Both the position numbers and the translations under genes were made by a program. A stretch of DNA of 64,000 nt from Actinomyces sp. oral taxon 170 str. F0386. Lineage in GTDB: Bacteria; Actinomycetota; Actinomycetes; Actinomycetales; Actinomycetaceae. This document shows, piece by piece, positions 61,853 through 64,000 of this stretch. A model generated the notes under the pieces. It was not told the DNA's origin and ran no database searches. It worked only from the letters and a program-made list of their open reading frames with translations. Location: the NCBI RefSeq assembly GCF_000195595.1, contig NZ_GL882544.1, forward strand, positions 372,001 to 436,000. The letters run 5' to 3'. Numbering within the stretch: position 1 is the first letter of the stretch; every line of letters starts with the position of its first letter.

Positions 61853-62281
61853 TCACAGCACCCCCTTCTTGAGGATGAGGTTCCCGTACAGCGCGGTCTC
61901 GCCGGTGAGGACCACGGCGTAGACGCTCGGGGTGTAGTCGTAGAAGGCCATGCGTTCGATCGTCCTGACGCTCACGGGACCGGCGTCCTTCTCCGCCTCG
62001 TTCCAGATCTGCTCGTAGACGTCCCACACCGGAGGCCGGGGGTCGTCGCCGACCGTCTCCATGAGGGCCACCTGGTAGCTGCTGTACCGGTCGAGGGGCA
62101 TGAGGGTGAGGATGGATGTGAGCAGGTCGGGAATCCCCAGACCGTCGGCCCGCACTGTGGTGGGGTGGAGGTGGTGTCCGGGGAAGTTCGCATCGGCCAG
62201 GAGGATCTCGTCACCGTGCCCCATCTCCAGCAGGATCTTGACAAGGTCGGGTGAGAGGTTGGCGGGAATATTGCGGAGCAT
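61853..62281 (-). CDS. fucU: FucU-type L-fucose mutarotase
   Basis: A 142-aa RbsD/FucU protein that interconverts alpha- and beta-anomers of L-fucose. N-terminal MLRNIPANLSPDLVKILLEMGHGDEILLADANFPG carries the conserved GHGDEI with the catalytic His region. Soluble, decameric in the family. ATG at 62281 is fixed by AAAGGAG five bases upstream. It is downstream of the kinase by 77 bases and upstream of fucP. FucU is the preferred call over RbsD because of its neighbours. Confidence 0.92.
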   Translation of the reverse strand: MLRNIPANLSPDLVKILLEMGHGDEILLADANFPGHHLHPTTVRADGLGIPDLLTSILTLMPLDRYSSYQVALMETVGDDPRPPVWDVYEQIWNEAEKDAGPVSVRTIERMAFYDYTPSVYAVVLTGETALYGNLILKKGVL

Positions 62282-62358
62282 CGTCGCTCCTTTCATAAGC
62301 GAGTTGACAGGTGTTGGCGTAGAAGGTGGATAGGTGTAAGCGCGCGCAGACCAAAGGA

Positions 62359-63828
62359 TCAGCGGACGGTGGCGTTGAGCAGCCGCTCGCGCATGATGTC
62401 GAAGGCGCCGGGCGGAACGATGGAGTCGGAGGGGTCGACGTCGACCAGGCTGACGCTGCGGCGCAGCACCTCGCCGCGCGAATCCGGCTCGACGGCGCCG
62501 GTGGCCTTGAGCTGGGCGAGGATGTTGCCCAGGGCACTGGCCTCCGGCGTGCCCACGACGACACGCCGGTTGCAGGCCGCCGCCGTCATCGCCGGAAGGA
62601 GGCTGTTACGAGCTCCTCCTCCCACCAGATGGATCGGCGAGGCGGGGTCCAGCAGATCGCCGACGACGTCCTGCAGCCCCTGGGCGTAGGCGGCGTGCGC
62701 GCAGGCAAGCGACTCGAGAATGAGCCGGACCGTCTGCGCCGGCCCCTCGGGCTCCACCGCGTAGTGGTCACGGCACCAGTGGGCGATCTTGGCCGGCATG
62801 TCCCCGGGGGTGGCGAAGAGCGCGTCGTCGGGGTCGATCACGACGCCGAGCGAGGTGCACTCCCCCGCCGCCTTGACCAGCGCGCCGGTGTCAGGCTCGT
62901 TCCAGGAGCGCTGGCACTCCTGGAGCAGCCAGAAGCCGGTGAGGTTGCGCAGGAGCCGGATACCGCCGTCGGTGCGGACCTCGTTGGTCAGCCCTGCCCG
63001 CAGCGCCGCCTCGTCCAGGACCGGATGGGGAACGACGGCGCCGATGAGGCTCCAGGACCCCGAGGAGATGAACAGACGAGCCTCGTCACCCCTCAGCCCG
63101 AGCGCGTGGACGGCGCAGGCGGTGTCGTGTCCGCCGGGGCGCACGATGGTGATTCCCTCCGGCGTCGTCCCGGCCACCGTGGCATCGTCGACGAGCGGGG
63201 GCATCCACCGCTCGGGGATCCCAGTGGCCTCAAGAACCTGAGGCGCCCAGTGCCTCGCCCCTGGTGAGGCGAGCCCGGTGGTCGAGGCGATCGCCCGCCC
63301 CGCACCGGCCGGGGCGCCGAGCAGGTACGCCACCAGGTCGGGCAGCGGCAGGAAGCGGTCGACCCGGTCAACGAGGTCCGGCTCCTGCCTCAGGTCCGCG
63401 TAGAGCTGGTAGACCGTGTTGATCTGCTGGGGCAGGATACCGGTCGCTCGCCAGGCCGCCTCCGGGGAGATGACCTGGTCCAGGTCCGCGGCCCACCGGG
63501 CCATGCGCCCGTCGCGATAGGCCCGGGGAGCGCGCAGCAGCTCTCCCTGGGCGTCGAGCAGGCCGTAATCGACGCCCCAGGTGTCGATGCCGATGGAGTC
63601 GGGAGCCCGCCCCAGGCGCCCAGCCGCCTCGACGATGCTCCGACGAGCACCGTCCATGATGCGCTCGAGGTCCCAGGTGAGGGCGCCCTGGTCATCCACC
63701 ACCTGGTGGTGGAGCCGGAAGACCTCCTCAGTGCTGATGACTCCCTGACGGTAGCTTCCCAGGACCGCTCTCACGGAGCTGGAGCCGAGGTCGAGCGCGA
63801 GGGCGTGGTGCTCGTCGGTGCTCGTCAT
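62359..63828 (-). CDS. FGGY sugar kinase (rhamnulokinase-like)
   Basis: A 489-aa FGGY-family carbohydrate kinase. N-terminal LALDLGSSSVRAVLG is the phosphate loop, GIDTWGVDYGLLDAQGEL is typical of rhamnulokinases, and the C-terminal VGGGARNSLL is the adenosine motif. By sequence it groups with RhaB rather than FucK, yet it lies between a fucose isomerase end and FucU. It probably phosphorylates L-fuculose, L-rhamnulose or both. ATG at 63828, 12 bases after the isomerase gene end. Confidence 0.86.
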   Translation of the reverse strand: MTSTDEHHALALDLGSSSVRAVLGSYRQGVISTEEVFRLHHQVVDDQGALTWDLERIMDGARRSIVEAAGRLGRAPDSIGIDTWGVDYGLLDAQGELLRAPRAYRDGRMARWAADLDQVISPEAAWRATGILPQQINTVYQLYADLRQEPDLVDRVDRFLPLPDLVAYLLGAPAGAGRAIASTTGLASPGARHWAPQVLEATGIPERWMPPLVDDATVAGTTPEGITIVRPGGHDTACAVHALGLRGDEARLFISSGSWSLIGAVVPHPVLDEAALRAGLTNEVRTDGGIRLLRNLTGFWLLQECQRSWNEPDTGALVKAAGECTSLGVVIDPDDALFATPGDMPAKIAHWCRDHYAVEPEGPAQTVRLILESLACAHAAYAQGLQDVVGDLLDPASPIHLVGGGARNSLLPAMTAAACNRRVVVGTPEASALGNILAQLKATGAVEPDSRGEVLRRSVSLVDVDPSDSIVPPGAFDIMRERLLNATVR

Positions 63829-63840
63829 GACAGCGATCCT

Positions 63841-64000
63841 TCAGCGGTAGAGGGGGCCGAAGGTGGCGCAGGCCCGGAAGTCGGCGCTCTCGGGCTCGGC
63901 GGTGCCGAAGGGCACCCAGGCCTTGGGACGCAGGATCCTCTCGCGCTCGACGTTGTGCATGTAGACGGGGATGCGCAGCATCGAGGCCAGAGTGATGAGG
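63841..64000 (-). CDS. fucI: L-fucose isomerase, C-terminal fragment
   Basis: The last 52 codons of a gene whose start lies beyond the window. The readable C-terminus includes [19 protein letters not shown] and ends [12 protein letters not shown], which matches FucI C-termini. It would convert L-fucose to L-fuculose. Identification rests on this short tail and the context, so the confidence is moderate. Confidence 0.7.
   Translation of the reverse strand, partial: LITLASMLRIPVYMHNVERERILRPKAWVPFGTAEPESADFRACATFGPLYR

Noticed and set aside
1-64000. CRISPR array, rRNA operon, prophage or insertion sequence
   Set aside because: No regularly spaced repeats, rRNA sequence, phage structural gene or transposase was seen.

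Overview
The window is high-GC, densely coded chromosomal DNA from an actinobacterium. The best guess is Actinomyces or a close relative (Actinomycetaceae). This rests on the gene order rne-rplU-rpmA-obgE-proB-proA, the order mutM-rnc-DUF177-SepIVA-like-coaD, a membrane VKOR protein, a DtxR-type regulator with a matching iron box, frequent GTG starts and several genes that look leaderless. No phage, insertion sequence, CRISPR array or rRNA was seen.

Layout. 1-20 kb holds housekeeping and small accessory genes: the end of a HerA/DUF853 ATPase, leuS, a MerR/hydrolase divergent pair, a HIT protein, a DtxR regulator overlapping VKOR, a membrane metallophosphoesterase, a HAD hydrolase, the two-gene MetPS-type transporter, deoD, an ArsR-like regulator coupled to an M23 peptidase, a tandem DUF1540 protein, a DUF2470-like protein behind a DtxR-type box, MarC, two identical tRNA-Ala genes, then a phosphatase, rsfS, an acidic membrane-anchored protein and nadD.

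20.8-34.6 kb interrupts the usual proA-nadD neighbourhood. It holds a degenerate ROK protein, a DeoR regulator and a seven-gene operon in which every junction overlaps: a MurG-like glycosyltransferase, two GT4 enzymes, an ABC exporter, two APH-fold kinases and a UDP-glucose dehydrogenase. An OmpR-type two-component system follows. It looks like a self-contained glycan or glycolipid assembly and export system of undescribed product.

35-46 kb is the proA/proB/obgE/rpmA/rplU/rne block. A visibly AT-richer two-gene cassette sits between proA and proB on the opposite strand: an ABC-type AAA ATPase and a DUF4276/TOPRIM-like protein. It resembles ATPase-TOPRIM anti-phage systems and is a strong candidate for an unusual system.

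46-55 kb is cydABDC (cytochrome bd oxidase and its assembly exporter), followed by a GAF sensor kinase and a convergent NarL-type regulator. 55-59 kb is mutM-rnc-DUF177-SepIVA-like-coaD. 59-64 kb is a sugar module, probably L-fucose: a LacI regulator facing fucP, a mutarotase, an FGGY kinase and the 3' end of an isomerase cut by the window edge.
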